From NCBI GenBank assembly GCA_021568835.1, contig JAKGSH010000010.1, forward strand, positions 2,852,001-2,916,000: DNA of 64,000 bases. The letters run 5' to 3'. Each line of letters opens with the position of its first letter. The first letter of the stretch is position 1. This document shows, piece after piece, positions 50,629 to 58,907 of the stretch. The DNA is from Streptomyces sp. Tue 6430. GTDB taxonomy: Bacteria > Actinomycetota > Actinomycetes > Streptomycetales > Streptomycetaceae. Under the pieces are notes generated by a model, which was not told the DNA's origin, did no database searches, and worked only from the letters and a program-made list of their open reading frames with translations. Position numbers and translations under genes: made by a program.

Positions 50629-51150
50629 ATGACGACCCGCTGGCTCACCCCCGAGGAGCAGCGCGCCTGGCGCGCGTACATCGCCGGATACCTCCTCCTG
50701 GAGGACGCGATCGACCGGCAGCTCCAGCAGGAGGCCGGCATGCCCCACGCCTACTACTCCATCCTCGCCCATCTCTCCGAGGCGCCGGAGCGGCGGCTGC
50801 GCATGACCGACCTGGCGGAGCACCTGAAGGCCACCCGCAGCAGGCTGACGTACGCCGTGACGCGGCTCGAGAAGGACGGGCTGGTGCGGCGCGAGGACTG
50901 CCCCTCCGACCGGCGGGGAAGCGTCGCGGTCCTGACGGACGAGGGCATGGCCGTTCTGGAGGGCGCGGCGCCCGGCCACGTCGAGACCGTGCGCGGCCTG
51001 CTCTTCGACCGGCTCACGCCCGAGCAGGTGGGGCAACTGGAGGAGATCTTCACACAGGTCGCGCGGGGCCTCCAGGGAGACGGCGGCGAGGCCGCCCCCG
51101 AGGACCCGCCGTGGCGCCGGCGCTCCTCACCCTGCTCCGGGACCCCGTGA
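50629..51150 (+). CDS. MarR-family transcriptional regulator
   Basis: 173 residues from ATG 50629. The family core is PHAYYSILAHLSEAPERRLR, the HTH RMTDLAEHLKATRSRLTYAV and the wing RLEKDGLVRREDCPSDRRGS, then VLTDEGMAVLEGA. Placed between the divergent reductase-deaminase gene and ribA, it is expected to repress both and itself through the TTCAA-type palindromes. The ligand may be a flavin or flavin precursor; this is inference only. The C-terminal tail after about residue 150 is Arg/Pro-rich and probably disordered. Confidence 0.92.
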   Translation: MTTRWLTPEEQRAWRAYIAGYLLLEDAIDRQLQQEAGMPHAYYSILAHLSEAPERRLRMTDLAEHLKATRSRLTYAVTRLEKDGLVRREDCPSDRRGSVAVLTDEGMAVLEGAAPGHVETVRGLLFDRLTPEQVGQLEEIFTQVARGLQGDGGEAAPEDPPWRRRSSPCSGTP

Positions 51151-51189
51151 GCCGGCGGCTCCGCCCGTGAGCCACCACACCGCTCCATT

Positions 51190-51251
51190 GCTTCAAATTT
51201 CAAGCATGAGGTAGGGTCACGGACTGTAGATCTGCTTCAAATCTGAAGCAG
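51190..51251. promoter_or_regulatory. Two MarR-type operators upstream of ribA
   Basis: GCTTCAAATTTCAAGC (51190-51205) and the better palindrome CTGCTTCAAATCTGAAGCAG (51232-51251, 8-bp perfect arms) share the TTCAAAT core with the site in front of the marR gene. They cover the expected promoter region of the gene starting at 51294. Confidence 0.7.
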
Positions 51252-51293
51252 ACGATGTGTGCACTGCCCCACCCCCGGACCCGGAGAACCCGC

Positions 51294-52055
51294 ATGCCCG
51301 ACACTCCCGCCGCCGCCCAGCGTGCCCGCGTCCGGGTACCGCTGCGCTTCCACGACGGCTACTCGGCGGACGCCGAACTCGTCACCTTCCACGGCCTCGC
51401 CGACGGCCGGGAGCACGTCGCCGTCGTCCTCGGCGACCCGGGCCCCGTCCCGCTCGTCCGGCTGCACTCCGAGTGCCTGACCGGCGACGTCCTCGGCTCC
51501 GCCCGCTGCGACTGCGGCCCGCAGCTGCGCGAGGCGGTCGAGCGCATCGCCGACCGCGGCGGAATCCTGCTCTACCTGCGCCAGGAGGGGCGCGGCATCG
51601 GCCTCTACAACAAGCTCGACGCGTACGCCCTCCAGGACCAGGGCCTCGACACCTACGAGGCGAACGCCGCCCTCGGACTGCCGGAGGACGCCCGGGACTA
51701 CACCGCCGCCGCCCAGATGCTGCGCGCCCTGGGCGTCACGGAGCTGGACCTGCTGTCCAACAACCCCGACAAGGCGGAGCAGCTCCGCGAGCGGGGCGTC
51801 GATGTCCGCGACCGCGTGCCCACCGGCGTCTTCACCACCCCGCACAACGTGCGCTACCTGCGGGCCAAGGTCCTGACGACCCGGCACACGCTGCCCCTGG
51901 CCGACCTGACCGAGATCACCGAGATCACCGAGATCACCGAGATCACCGAGATCACCGAACTCACCGAACTCAGCGGCCGGGACGCACCCGGCTCCCTCCC
52001 GCCGGCCGGCTCGGACCGAGCGGCCCGTCCGGCGCCGCCCATGGGAGCGGCATGA
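51294..52055 (+). CDS. ribA: GTP cyclohydrolase II (RibA) with a repetitive C-terminal extension
   Basis: 253 residues from ATG 51294 (GGAG upstream). Opens GTP to the first riboflavin intermediate. Zinc ligands are in SECLTGDVLGSARCDCGPQL (C-x10-C-x-C), with catalytic and GTP-binding LRQEGRGIGLYNKLDAY and LLSNNPDKAEQL. It is a stand-alone RibA without the RibB half. After the domain ends (near residue 200) there is an unusual tail of EIT tripeptide repeats and a Pro/Ala-rich end. It is probably controlled by the upstream MarR protein as a second, inducible rib pathway copy. Confidence 0.93.
   Translation: MPDTPAAAQRARVRVPLRFHDGYSADAELVTFHGLADGREHVAVVLGDPGPVPLVRLHSECLTGDVLGSARCDCGPQLREAVERIADRGGILLYLRQEGRGIGLYNKLDAYALQDQGLDTYEANAALGLPEDARDYTAAAQMLRALGVTELDLLSNNPDKAEQLRERGVDVRDRVPTGVFTTPHNVRYLRAKVLTTRHTLPLADLTEITEITEITEITEITELTELSGRDAPGSLPPAGSDRAARPAPPMGAA
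51912..51974 (+). repeat. 9-bp microsatellite in ribA
   Basis: Five perfect copies of GAGATCACC (51912-51956), encoding Glu-Ile-Thr, followed by two diverged copies (GAACTCACC, GAACTCAGC). The array is in frame and lies in the C-terminal extension of RibA, beyond the catalytic domain. Confidence 0.95.
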
Positions 52056-52319
52056 CGGTCTTCGCGTCGGCGATCCCGCCGGTGCGGACCAGGGCGAGCG
52101 CCTCGGTGAAGGGCGGTTCCACGCCGGACATGAACACCGGCCCTGCCACGACGGGTCCGCCGTGGCAGGGGCCCGCTCGCGTCCGCCCTCACCCGGGTGG
52201 AGGAACGCCCTGAGCCGTGGTGCACGGGTGGTCGGGGCCCGGCGGCCCGCCGTCCGGGGTGGTGTCGAAGCGGCCCTCGGGGCGGCCGCCGTGGCAAGCG
52301 GGGCGGACGGCGCAGTCGT

Positions 52320-52410
52320 GCCGGCGGCGAGATGGGGAGCCGTGTCGGACCGGCAGGTCGTCGACGGGACGGTCCACGAGATCCGCACCGGCCGGCCCGG
52401 GGGCCTCGCA
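52320..52410 (+). pseudogene. Transposase remnant (IS5-type N-terminus)
   Basis: The plus strand reads PAARWGAVSDRQVVDGTVHE, then IRTGRP, resembling the conserved start of IS5-family transposases (a basic segment, then RQ-hydrophobic-x-DG-x6-RTG). Nothing of the DDE core follows. It lies in the 360-base stretch between ribA and the amphi-Trp gene, which otherwise holds no gene. Fragmentary evidence. Confidence 0.4.
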
Positions 52411-52414
52411 CGCC

Positions 52415-52801
52415 TCAGGGTCTTTTCGTGGCGGGCCGCTTCCCGTTTCGGCTTCCCCTGGTGCCGGTACCGCTCCGGCCCGATTCCGCGGGCACGCTCT
52501 TCCGCGTGGCGGTCTCGTCCGTGTCCGTGTCCGTGTCCGCGTCCTCGTCCGTCCGCGGCGGCTTCGTCCGGGGCGTCGCGGTCGGCCACGTGAGCTCGAT
52601 CTCCAGTTCGACCTCCCCGTCACCGATCTCGACCTCGATCTCGCTGCGCAGGCGGTCGGGGACCCGCAGGCTCAGCGTTCCCGGGCCGAGTTCCAGTTCG
52701 GCGTCCCCACCTTCCCGCAGCGCGGCCGCGAGCGCCGTGAGCTGGTCGGCCGCCTCATCGCGGGACAGCGAGCGCTTCTGCTCGAACTTGAGGTCCCTCA
52801 T
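52415..52801 (-). CDS. Amphi-Trp domain protein
   Basis: 128 residues from ATG 52801. The N-terminal 70 residues fit the amphi-Trp family (KFEQKRSLSRDEAADQLTAL, LELGPGTLSLRVPD, EVELEIELTW), small proteins of unknown function often beside stress genes. The C-terminal half is a low-complexity Thr/Asp repeat (DEDADTDTDTDETATRK) with a basic end, typical of disordered tails. Confidence 0.82.
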   Translation of the reverse strand: MRDLKFEQKRSLSRDEAADQLTALAAALREGGDAELELGPGTLSLRVPDRLRSEIEVEIGDGEVELEIELTWPTATPRTKPPRTDEDADTDTDTDETATRKSVPAESGRSGTGTRGSRNGKRPATKRP

Positions 52802-52862
52802 GGGTGTCTCCGATCCGGATACGGCCCGGGCGCCGGACCGTGCCTCGATGCCGTCCTCCGCC

Positions 52863-53309
52863 TCATCGCTCCGACGGACCGGGGGCGGTGCACAGTGCCC
52901 AGATCACGAAGCCGTTGATCGTGATCAGGACGACGGCCCAGAACGGCGCGTAGGGAATCCACAGGAAGTTCGCGAGCATGGCCAGGCCGGCCACCGCCAC
53001 GCCGACGACTCTGGCCCAGGTGGCGCCCTGGAACAGGGCGCCACCGGCGAGTGTGATGACCACGCCCACGATCAGATGGATCCAGCCCCACGAGGTGAGA
53101 TCGAACGCGTACGCGTAGTTGCGGGTGGTGACGAACACGTCGTCCTCGGCGATGGCGGCGATGCCCTCGAAGATCATCATCAGGCCGCCGAAGACCATCA
53201 GGACGGCGGCGAAGACCAGCCATCCGCTCCCCGCCCCGATCCTCTCCGAACCCCGCGCCCCCACACCCGCGCCCGCACCCGAACGGGCACCGCTCACATG
53301 ACTCGCCAT
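52863..53309 (-). CDS. DUF7144-type four-helix membrane protein
   Basis: 148 residues from ATG 53309 (GGAG upstream). A Gly/Ala/Arg-rich N-terminus of about 25 residues precedes four membrane helices (WLVFAAVLMVFGGLMMIFEG; WGWIHLIVGVVITLAGGALF; ARVVGVAVAGLAMLANFLWI; FWAVVLITINGFVIWAL). This pattern is common in actinobacterial stress islands. Function unknown. Confidence 0.85.
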   Translation of the reverse strand: MASHVSGARSGAGAGVGARGSERIGAGSGWLVFAAVLMVFGGLMMIFEGIAAIAEDDVFVTTRNYAYAFDLTSWGWIHLIVGVVITLAGGALFQGATWARVVGVAVAGLAMLANFLWIPYAPFWAVVLITINGFVIWALCTAPGPSER

Positions 53310-53501
53310 CACCGGCTCCTCCGTGTCGTACGGTCCCGCACCACCGCACGTTCTCGTTCGGCCGGTCGGGCTACCTCCAATCTCCGCCCGCCGGGGCCTC
53401 ACCGCATCCCGGGGTGTCCGCCGGACAGCGCTCGACGAGCGGTTCACAGCACCTCCGCGAGCGATTCCGCCAACCGGTCGACCTCGGAGGCGGGTCGGGG
53501 T

Positions 53502-53517
53502 CCGCTCCGCGGAGCGG
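53502..53517. promoter_or_regulatory. 16-bp palindrome in front of the MFS gene
   Basis: CCGCTCCGCGGAGCGG is a perfect palindrome 16 bases before the MFS start codon at 53534. It could be an operator or a hairpin that covers the ribosome binding site, which is otherwise weak here. No regulator gene is adjacent. Confidence 0.45.
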
Positions 53518-53533
53518 CTGGGACCATGCGCGT

Positions 53534-55150
53534 ATGGCACCCAGGACACACACGGCCGAGAGTCCGCCGACGACGCGCATCGTCCTGCTGGCACTCGCGG
53601 CCGGTCAGTTCCTGATGGCACTCGACAGCTCGGTCATGAACGTCTCGATCGCGACGGTGGCCGAGGACGTGGACACGACGGTGACCGGTGTCCAGGGAGC
53701 CATCACCGCCTACACCCTCGTGATGGCGATGTTCATGATCCCCGGCGGCAAGGTGGGGGCGCTGATCGGCCGCAGACGCGCGTTCATGATCGGCTGTGTC
53801 GTCTACGGCTGCGGCTCCCTGACCACGGCGCTCGCACCGAACCTGCCCGTGCTGCTGCTCGGCTGGGCGTTCCTCGAAGGGCTCGGAGCGGCACTCATCC
53901 TGCCCGCGATCGTGGCGCTCGTGGCGAGCAACTTCGCCACGGAACGCCGTGCCGCCGCCTACGGTCTCGTCGCCGCCGCGGGAGCCGTGGCGATCGCGGT
54001 CGGGCCGCTCGTCGGCGGCGTCGCGACCACGTACTTCTCCTGGCGGTGGGTCTTCGCCGGTGAGGTCGTCATGGTGCTCGGCATCCTGGTGCTCGCCGGC
54101 CGCATCACCGACGCGCCGGTCGGCGAACGCCCTCGCGTCGATCTCGTCGGCGCCGCGCTGTCCGCGCTCGGGCTCGGGGTCTTCGTCTACGGCGTGCTCC
54201 GCTCCGACGAATGGGGCTGGTTCCAGCCGAAGCCCGACGCGCCCGCGTGGCTCGGGGTCTCGCTGGTCGTGTGGCTGATGCTGGCCGGTCTGCTGCTGAT
54301 CTGGCTCTTCCTGCGCTGGGAGGCCCGCATGGTGAAGCGTCGCAGGGAGCCACTCGTCGACCCGGACATGCTGCGGAACAGGCAGCTCACCGGCGGACTG
54401 ACCATGTTCTTCTTCCAGTACCTGGTCCAGATGGGCGTCTTCTTCGTCGTACCGCTCTATCTGTCCGTGGCGCTCGGCCTGTCCGCGCTCAAGACCGGCG
54501 CCCGCATCCTGCCGCTCTCCGTGACACTGCTGGCGGCCGCCGTCCTGATCCCCCGCTTCCTCCCGGACGTGTCGCCGCGGCGGGTGGTGCGGCTCGGGAC
54601 CTTCGCGTTGCTCGCGGGCGCGGTGGTCCTGATGGCAGCGCTCGACGCGGACGCCGGCGCGGAGATCGTCACCGTCCCCCTGCTCCTGATCGGGCTCGGC
54701 ATGGGAGCGCTGGCCTCCCAGCTGGGGTCGGTCACCGTGTCCGCGGTGCCGGAGGCACGGAGCGCGGAGGTCGGCGGCGTCCAGAACGCCGTCACCAACC
54801 TCGGCGCGTCGATCGGTACGGCGCTCGCCGGATCGCTCCTGATCGCCTCGATGACGACTTCCTTCCTCAGCAGCGTGGAGCAGAATCCGGCGATCCCGGC
54901 CGAGGTCAAGAGTCGGGCGACCGTCGAACTCGAAAGCGGCGTGCCGTTCCTGTCGGACGCTCAGCTCGAGTCCGCGCTCGACGAAGCGGGAACGAGCGAG
55001 AGAGTGGCTCAGGCGGCCCTCGACGCGAACGACGAGGCCAGGATCGACGGTCTGCGCGCCGCACTGGCCATCCTCGCCCTCACCGCGCTCCTCGCGCTGT
55101 TCTTCACCTCACGGATCCCGGACACCCAGCCCCGTTCGGCGAAACCGTAG
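53534..55150 (+). CDS. MFS drug-resistance transporter, DHA2 (14-helix) family
   Basis: 538 residues from ATG 53534. About fourteen membrane helices. DHA2 marks: FLMALDSSVMNVSIATVAED (motif D1 region), GALIGRRRAFMIGCVVYGCG (motif A) and GPLVGGVATTYFSWRWVF (motif C, antiporter). It exports drugs or cationic compounds using the proton gradient. A charged cytoplasmic loop with WEARMVKRRREPLVDPDML separates the halves. It has no adjacent regulator and may be constitutive or controlled from elsewhere. Confidence 0.92.
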   Translation: MAPRTHTAESPPTTRIVLLALAAGQFLMALDSSVMNVSIATVAEDVDTTVTGVQGAITAYTLVMAMFMIPGGKVGALIGRRRAFMIGCVVYGCGSLTTALAPNLPVLLLGWAFLEGLGAALILPAIVALVASNFATERRAAAYGLVAAAGAVAIAVGPLVGGVATTYFSWRWVFAGEVVMVLGILVLAGRITDAPVGERPRVDLVGAALSALGLGVFVYGVLRSDEWGWFQPKPDAPAWLGVSLVVWLMLAGLLLIWLFLRWEARMVKRRREPLVDPDMLRNRQLTGGLTMFFFQYLVQMGVFFVVPLYLSVALGLSALKTGARILPLSVTLLAAAVLIPRFLPDVSPRRVVRLGTFALLAGAVVLMAALDADAGAEIVTVPLLLIGLGMGALASQLGSVTVSAVPEARSAEVGGVQNAVTNLGASIGTALAGSLLIASMTTSFLSSVEQNPAIPAEVKSRATVELESGVPFLSDAQLESALDEAGTSERVAQAALDANDEARIDGLRAALAILALTALLALFFTSRIPDTQPRSAKP

Positions 55151-55278
55151 TCGCGGGAAGACGGCCGGACACGGGCCGTTCCCGCACTGCCACGGCCCTG
55201 GTGGTCCGAACCTCCTCGAGGGTGCCGCGCGGGTTGCGGGACGAAGGGGACCGGGTACGCCCGAGCGTGCGGAGGACG

Positions 55279-56652
55279 TCAGTCGCCCCGCTCCGGACGG
55301 TGTGGTGTCACCCGCTCGGCGGCGACACGGCCGGAGGCTGCGAGGAGGGCGAGCAGCGCCAGCAGGACCAGCAGGACGACGACCAGCAGCAGGACGGTCG
55401 CGGCCGTGGGGTGGTTCCAGAGCGCGAAGACCAGGGCCACGACCAGCAGCAGGGCCAGGGCGATCCACCGGCGGTGGGCCTGGGTCCAGGTGCCCACCCG
55501 GCCGGTGCGGACCTGGTGGCCGTACGCCCACCGTGCGGCGGAGTCCGCGGTGCGGTCGGAGGTGCCCCGAACGGCACGTGGCAGCCGTCCGGGGCCGATC
55601 AGGTAGGCGCCGAGCGCGATGACGACGCCGAGCACGATCGCCGTGCGCAGTCCGGCCTTCAAAAAGCGCAGCAGGGTGTCGAACACGGCCGCCGCGGCGG
55701 CCTCCGACTGGACCCGGGGCGGCAGGTGGTCCAGGTAGTAGCGGCGGGCGACGACCAGGACGACGGCCACGACCAGGCAGGCGAAGGCCGCGCCGAGGGC
55801 CGTACGGGCCAGGGCACGGCGGCGCCGGTGGGCCAGCAGCACACCGCACGCGCCGATCGCCACGACGATCACGGGAAGCCAGTTCCCGAGCGTGTCCAGC
55901 AGACGGGCGCCCTCGCGGATCTTCTCCAGCTGGTCGGACTGGAAGAGCACCAGTTGCTTGTCGACGTCGGGGATCTTGGAGGCCGGGGACAAGCCGGCGT
56001 CCACGAGCGTCTGTTTGACCTGGTCGACGGCTTCGCCGACGTCGAGAGTGACCGTCCCGCCGTTCACGCCCACGGCGCCGCGGCCCTCGCCGGTGAGCGC
56101 GTCCACGACCGCGGCGTGTGCGGCCCGGTTGGCGTTCGTCCAGATCCGCTCGAAGCGGTCGCTCCGCACGAAGCGCGTGGCCACCTTCTCGACCGTGCCG
56201 TCGACCGCCGAGTCGAGCTGCGGACCCAGCCCCTTCAACGCCTGCGCGGCGCGCGGCGGCAGCCCCTGGGACTGCAGCCAGGCGGCGATGTCCGAGGTGA
56301 CCTGACTGCCGTCCACCCGTACGTCGGCGGCTTCGGTGATGCGCTTGACCGCCGCGTCCTCGATCGCCGGGTCCGAGGCCAGCGGCGACACCGTCGACAC
56401 GTACCGGTCCGTGTCCAGCACGATGTCGTGCACCCAGACCGTGAGCAGGGCGACCGGCACCAGGACACAGGTGAGGACGATGAGCACCGCCGATCCGATG
56501 CTCCGTGCGATCCGCGCGGACGCCGGCCCCTGCTTGTGCCTGCTCCCCGCCGCACCGCGCGCGTCCCCTCCGGGGCTGCGCCGCGCTCGGGCGGCTCGTG
56601 CGAGCTGGGCATAGGTGCTCCAGGGCTGCTGGGGTAATCGGCCTGCCTCCAT
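55279..56652 (-). CDS. Large integral membrane protein, unknown function
   Basis: 457 residues from ATG 56652. One N-terminal membrane helix (SAVLIVLTCVLVPVALLTVW, about 52-72), an external helical domain of about 190 residues (ITEAADVRVDGSQVTSDIAA, FERIWTNANRAAHAAVVDAL), then five more helices and a basic loop. The ending holds a very hydrophobic VLLLVVVLLVLLALLALLAA helix. The HDIVLDTDRYV start of the external domain is conserved in many actinobacterial homologues. Function unknown; topology suggests an envelope sensor or stress protein. Confidence 0.85.
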   Translation of the reverse strand: MEAGRLPQQPWSTYAQLARAARARRSPGGDARGAAGSRHKQGPASARIARSIGSAVLIVLTCVLVPVALLTVWVHDIVLDTDRYVSTVSPLASDPAIEDAAVKRITEAADVRVDGSQVTSDIAAWLQSQGLPPRAAQALKGLGPQLDSAVDGTVEKVATRFVRSDRFERIWTNANRAAHAAVVDALTGEGRGAVGVNGGTVTLDVGEAVDQVKQTLVDAGLSPASKIPDVDKQLVLFQSDQLEKIREGARLLDTLGNWLPVIVVAIGACGVLLAHRRRRALARTALGAAFACLVVAVVLVVARRYYLDHLPPRVQSEAAAAAVFDTLLRFLKAGLRTAIVLGVVIALGAYLIGPGRLPRAVRGTSDRTADSAARWAYGHQVRTGRVGTWTQAHRRWIALALLLVVALVFALWNHPTAATVLLLVVVLLVLLALLALLAASGRVAAERVTPHRPERGD

Positions 56653-56892
56653 TTCCCCAGTTGAACGGCGGCACGGCGACCCCGGATGGGCCGTACGGAC
56701 GAGACGCGGTCGTCCGCCCGAGGCCGTGATGCCGCGCCGCCACGGGACCGGGTCCCGCGGGTCGCATCCGCCGTGCGGGTGCGCCGTTCGGGTGCGCCGT
56801 TCGCTCCGACGCCGCGGCGGCTCCGTGCGGACGCACGGCTCAGGGGGCCGTAGCGGCCCTGGAAGGCCGGGAGCGCCTGCCTCAGGACACGA

Positions 56893-57423
56893 TCACCTGT
56901 TCTTCGGGTCCTGACGCCGCCGCGCGGTGTCGACCGCTTTGACCACCACCCGGGCCGCGACCCCGACCAGCAGGATTCCGCCGACCATCTGGATCATCGT
57001 CATGACGCGTGCCGTCCCGGTGTGGGCGGTGATGTCGCCGAAACCGACGGTGCTGAACACGGTGAGCGCGAAGTACAGGGCGTCCGTACGGGTGAGCGGC
57101 TCGGTGAAGCTGCCGGGTGAGGCCCGCTCCACCAGGAAGTACGAGGTGGCGAAGAGCAGGACGAACAGGGGGACAACGGCGGCGAGCGACTCGACGGCCC
57201 GCAGTTCCGGGTGCGGGGAACGGACGATCGCACGGACCTGCCAGAGGAACAGCGCCGTCACCGCGATCAGACCGAGGACGAGAGCGGTCACCGTCCCGCC
57301 GTCGAACCGTTCGTCCATGGGCAGCAGGTAGTAGGCGACGACCAGTGCGGCCGACACACCGAGGGAGCGCGCCACGGTCCGCAGGGTCACGCGAGGGCCG
57401 GTGCCCGCGAGGTCATCGCCCAT
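56893..57423 (-). CDS. Two-TM potassium channel
   Basis: 176 residues. The pore loop and selectivity filter LTVFSTVGFGDIT is canonical (TVGFGD), lying between the last two membrane helices (VVPLFVLLFATSYFLV; MIQMVGGILLVGVAARVVV). Two further N-terminal helices give a four-helix protein, as in the actinobacterial ion_trans_2 family. It has no RCK/TrkA domain. Its start overlaps the upstream 54-residue gene by 11 bases. Confidence 0.9.
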   Translation of the reverse strand: MGDDLAGTGPRVTLRTVARSLGVSAALVVAYYLLPMDERFDGGTVTALVLGLIAVTALFLWQVRAIVRSPHPELRAVESLAAVVPLFVLLFATSYFLVERASPGSFTEPLTRTDALYFALTVFSTVGFGDITAHTGTARVMTMIQMVGGILLVGVAARVVVKAVDTARRRQDPKNR

Positions 57424-57577
57424 GTCCCGCTGCCTCCCGGAACGTCGTCAGGGCCCGCCGCCGGACCCGGTGCCAGTCGAACCCGGCGAACAGCAGCACG
57501 GTGATCGCCCCGACGCCCGCGGCCACGGCCACGCGTGCGGCCCGGCGTGGAGCGATCGGGGCACGGCTACCGGACAT
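57413..57577 (-). CDS. Small single-pass membrane protein coupled to the K+ channel
   Basis: 54 residues from ATG 57577 with a near-perfect GGGAGG five bases away. It starts MSGSRAPIAPRRAARVAVAA, then one membrane helix (GVGAITVLLFAGFDW) and a basic tail RVRRRALTTFREAAGHGR. It overlaps the channel gene by 11 bases, so it is probably co-translated with it, perhaps as a small accessory subunit. The longer ORF to 57904 runs through a tandem repeat and is not credible. Confidence 0.72.
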   Translation of the reverse strand: MSGSRAPIAPRRAARVAVAAGVGAITVLLFAGFDWHRVRRRALTTFREAAGHGR

Positions 57578-57704
57578 CTCGACCTCCCTCCCGCAGGCGG
57601 GGCGCGCTCGGTCCATGCCACCGTGCCGCCTCCTGTTCGCCATCACCCGCTCCGGGGGATTTCTCCGGAAGGAGCACCCTTCGCGCAGGCGGAGTGGTTC
57701 TCGC

Positions 57705-57780
57705 GGGCCGGTGGGCGCGTGGGCCGGGCCGGTGGGCGCGTGGGCCGGGCCGGTGGGCGCGTGGGCCGGGCCGGTGGCGG
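57705..57780. repeat. 21-bp tandem repeat
   Basis: Three perfect and one partial copy of a 21-bp unit starting GGGCCGGTGGGCGCGTGGGC at 57705, 57726, 57747 and 57768. The surrounding interval 57578-58045 has no other supportable gene; it holds the promoters for the divergent channel operon and the carboxymuconolactone decarboxylase-like gene. Confidence 0.92.
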
Positions 57781-58045
57781 CTCGTCCGCGATCAGGGGGC
57801 GTCCGCCTGCGACAGAGCGTCCGGGGGCGGGCAGGCAGCACGTCGGGGGCGGGCTGTCGGTAAGAGTTCTCCGCATCTCCGCTCCCGGTGGGGAGCCGGG
57901 ACACGGAGAACCACGGCCGCTCCGCCGCGCGGCCTCCGCGGCACCCGGCCGCCGGCCGGTCACCTCCTGCGGGTGAGGCGGTCCGCGGCAGGCCCGGCTC
58001 TCATGGAAGGCGCACCACACCATGCCCAGGAAGGAAACGTGAACC

Positions 58046-58390
58046 ATGGCCCGGAAAGAGACAGGCGCCGAAGGCGTCGCCGCCCTCGCCGAAGCGAACG
58101 CCCCCGTGTTCGAGACGCTCGTCCAGATGACCCTCGACACGTTCGAACGTTCCGGACTGGACGAGGAGACGTACCTGCTGGCACGCATCGCCGCCCTGGT
58201 GGCCATGGACGCCTCCGCTCCCTCCTACCTCCTCAACATCGGCACCGCCGCGGAACTCGGTGTGCCGTTGGAGAAGGTCCAGGGAACCCTCGTGGCGATC
58301 GCCCCCGTGGTGGGAAGTGCCCGGGTGGTGTCCGCGGCCCGCAGCATCGGCGAAGCCTTCGGGCTCGACATCAGCACAGAGGACACGTAG
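58046..58390 (+). CDS. Carboxymuconolactone decarboxylase-like (AhpD-type) protein
   Basis: 114 residues from ATG 58046. All-helical CMD fold: VFETLVQMTLDTFERSGLDE, TYLLARIAALVAMDASAPSY and GVPLEKVQGTLVAIAPVVGS. It has no C-x-x-C, so it is not an active AhpD peroxidase; a gamma-carboxymuconolactone decarboxylase-like or structural role is possible. It is followed by a short hairpin and a SHOCT protein on the same strand. Confidence 0.85.
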   Translation: MARKETGAEGVAALAEANAPVFETLVQMTLDTFERSGLDEETYLLARIAALVAMDASAPSYLLNIGTAAELGVPLEKVQGTLVAIAPVVGSARVVSAARSIGEAFGLDISTEDT

Positions 58391-58417
58391 CAGCAGGACG
58401 ACCGGAACCGCTCGTGG

Positions 58418-58442
58418 GTCCCGCCCTTCTCCGGGGCGGGAC
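58418..58442 (+). terminator. Hairpin between CMD-like and SHOCT genes
   Basis: GTCCCGCCC (58418-58426) pairs perfectly with GGGCGGGAC (58434-58442) around seven bases. A modest attenuator or terminator 28 bases after the stop codon. Confidence 0.65.
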
Positions 58443-58493
58443 ACACAGGGCAGTCCGTCGGGTTCCTGGCGTCCGACACCTCGAGGAGAAGCA

Positions 58494-58907
58494 ATGAGCG
58501 ACAGTGTGGACCTGGCCTACGACTTTCCCGTTCTGGGGGCTTTCTGGTCGATCATGTGGTTCTTCCTGTGGATCATGTGGTTCGTCCTGCTCTTCCGCGT
58601 CGTCGTGGACATCTTCCGTGACGACGACCTGAGCGGATGGGCCAAGACCGGATGGCTCCTCTTCACGATCGTCCTCCCCTTCCTGGGCGTCTTCGTCTAC
58701 GTCGTCGCCCGGGGCAAGGACATGGGCAAGCGCGAACAGCGCCACGTCCGAGCCCAGCGGGAGCAGACGGAGCGGTACATCCGCGAGACCGCGGGCGGCG
58801 CGGGCACCAGCGAGGTGGACGAACTCGCCAAGCTCTCCGAGATCCGCGCCCGGGGCGACATCACCGACGAGGAGTACCGCCGGGCCAAGGAGAAGGTCCT
58901 CCACTGA
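58494..58907 (+). CDS. SHOCT-domain membrane protein with PLDc_N-like helices
   Basis: 137 residues from ATG 58494 (GAGGAG upstream). Two membrane helices (FWSIMWFFLWIMWFVLLFRV; TGWLLFTIVLPFLGVFVYVV) around DDDLSGWAK form the PLDc_N anchor. A charged coiled segment follows, and the C-terminal SHOCT motif is VDELAKLSEIRARGDITDEE, then YRRAKEKVL. SHOCT tails mediate oligomerisation; such proteins are frequent in stress and SigB-type regulons. Confidence 0.92.
   Translation: MSDSVDLAYDFPVLGAFWSIMWFFLWIMWFVLLFRVVVDIFRDDDLSGWAKTGWLLFTIVLPFLGVFVYVVARGKDMGKREQRHVRAQREQTERYIRETAGGAGTSEVDELAKLSEIRARGDITDEEYRRAKEKVLH

Noticed and set aside
52022..52140. Minus-strand fragment reading PPFTEALALVRTGGIADAKT, like the end of a NUDIX hydrolase
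   Set aside because: Too short and without the Nudix box; possibly a gene remnant but not supportable as a feature.
57705..57780. Possible CRISPR-like array
   Set aside because: The 21-bp units are directly adjacent with no unique spacers; no cas genes in the window. The same applies to the 51-bp array at 2333-2510.
57413..57904. 163-codon version of the small membrane protein gene
   Set aside because: The added N-terminus translates the 21-bp repeat (PTGPAHA units) and the internal ATG at 57577 has a far better ribosome binding site.
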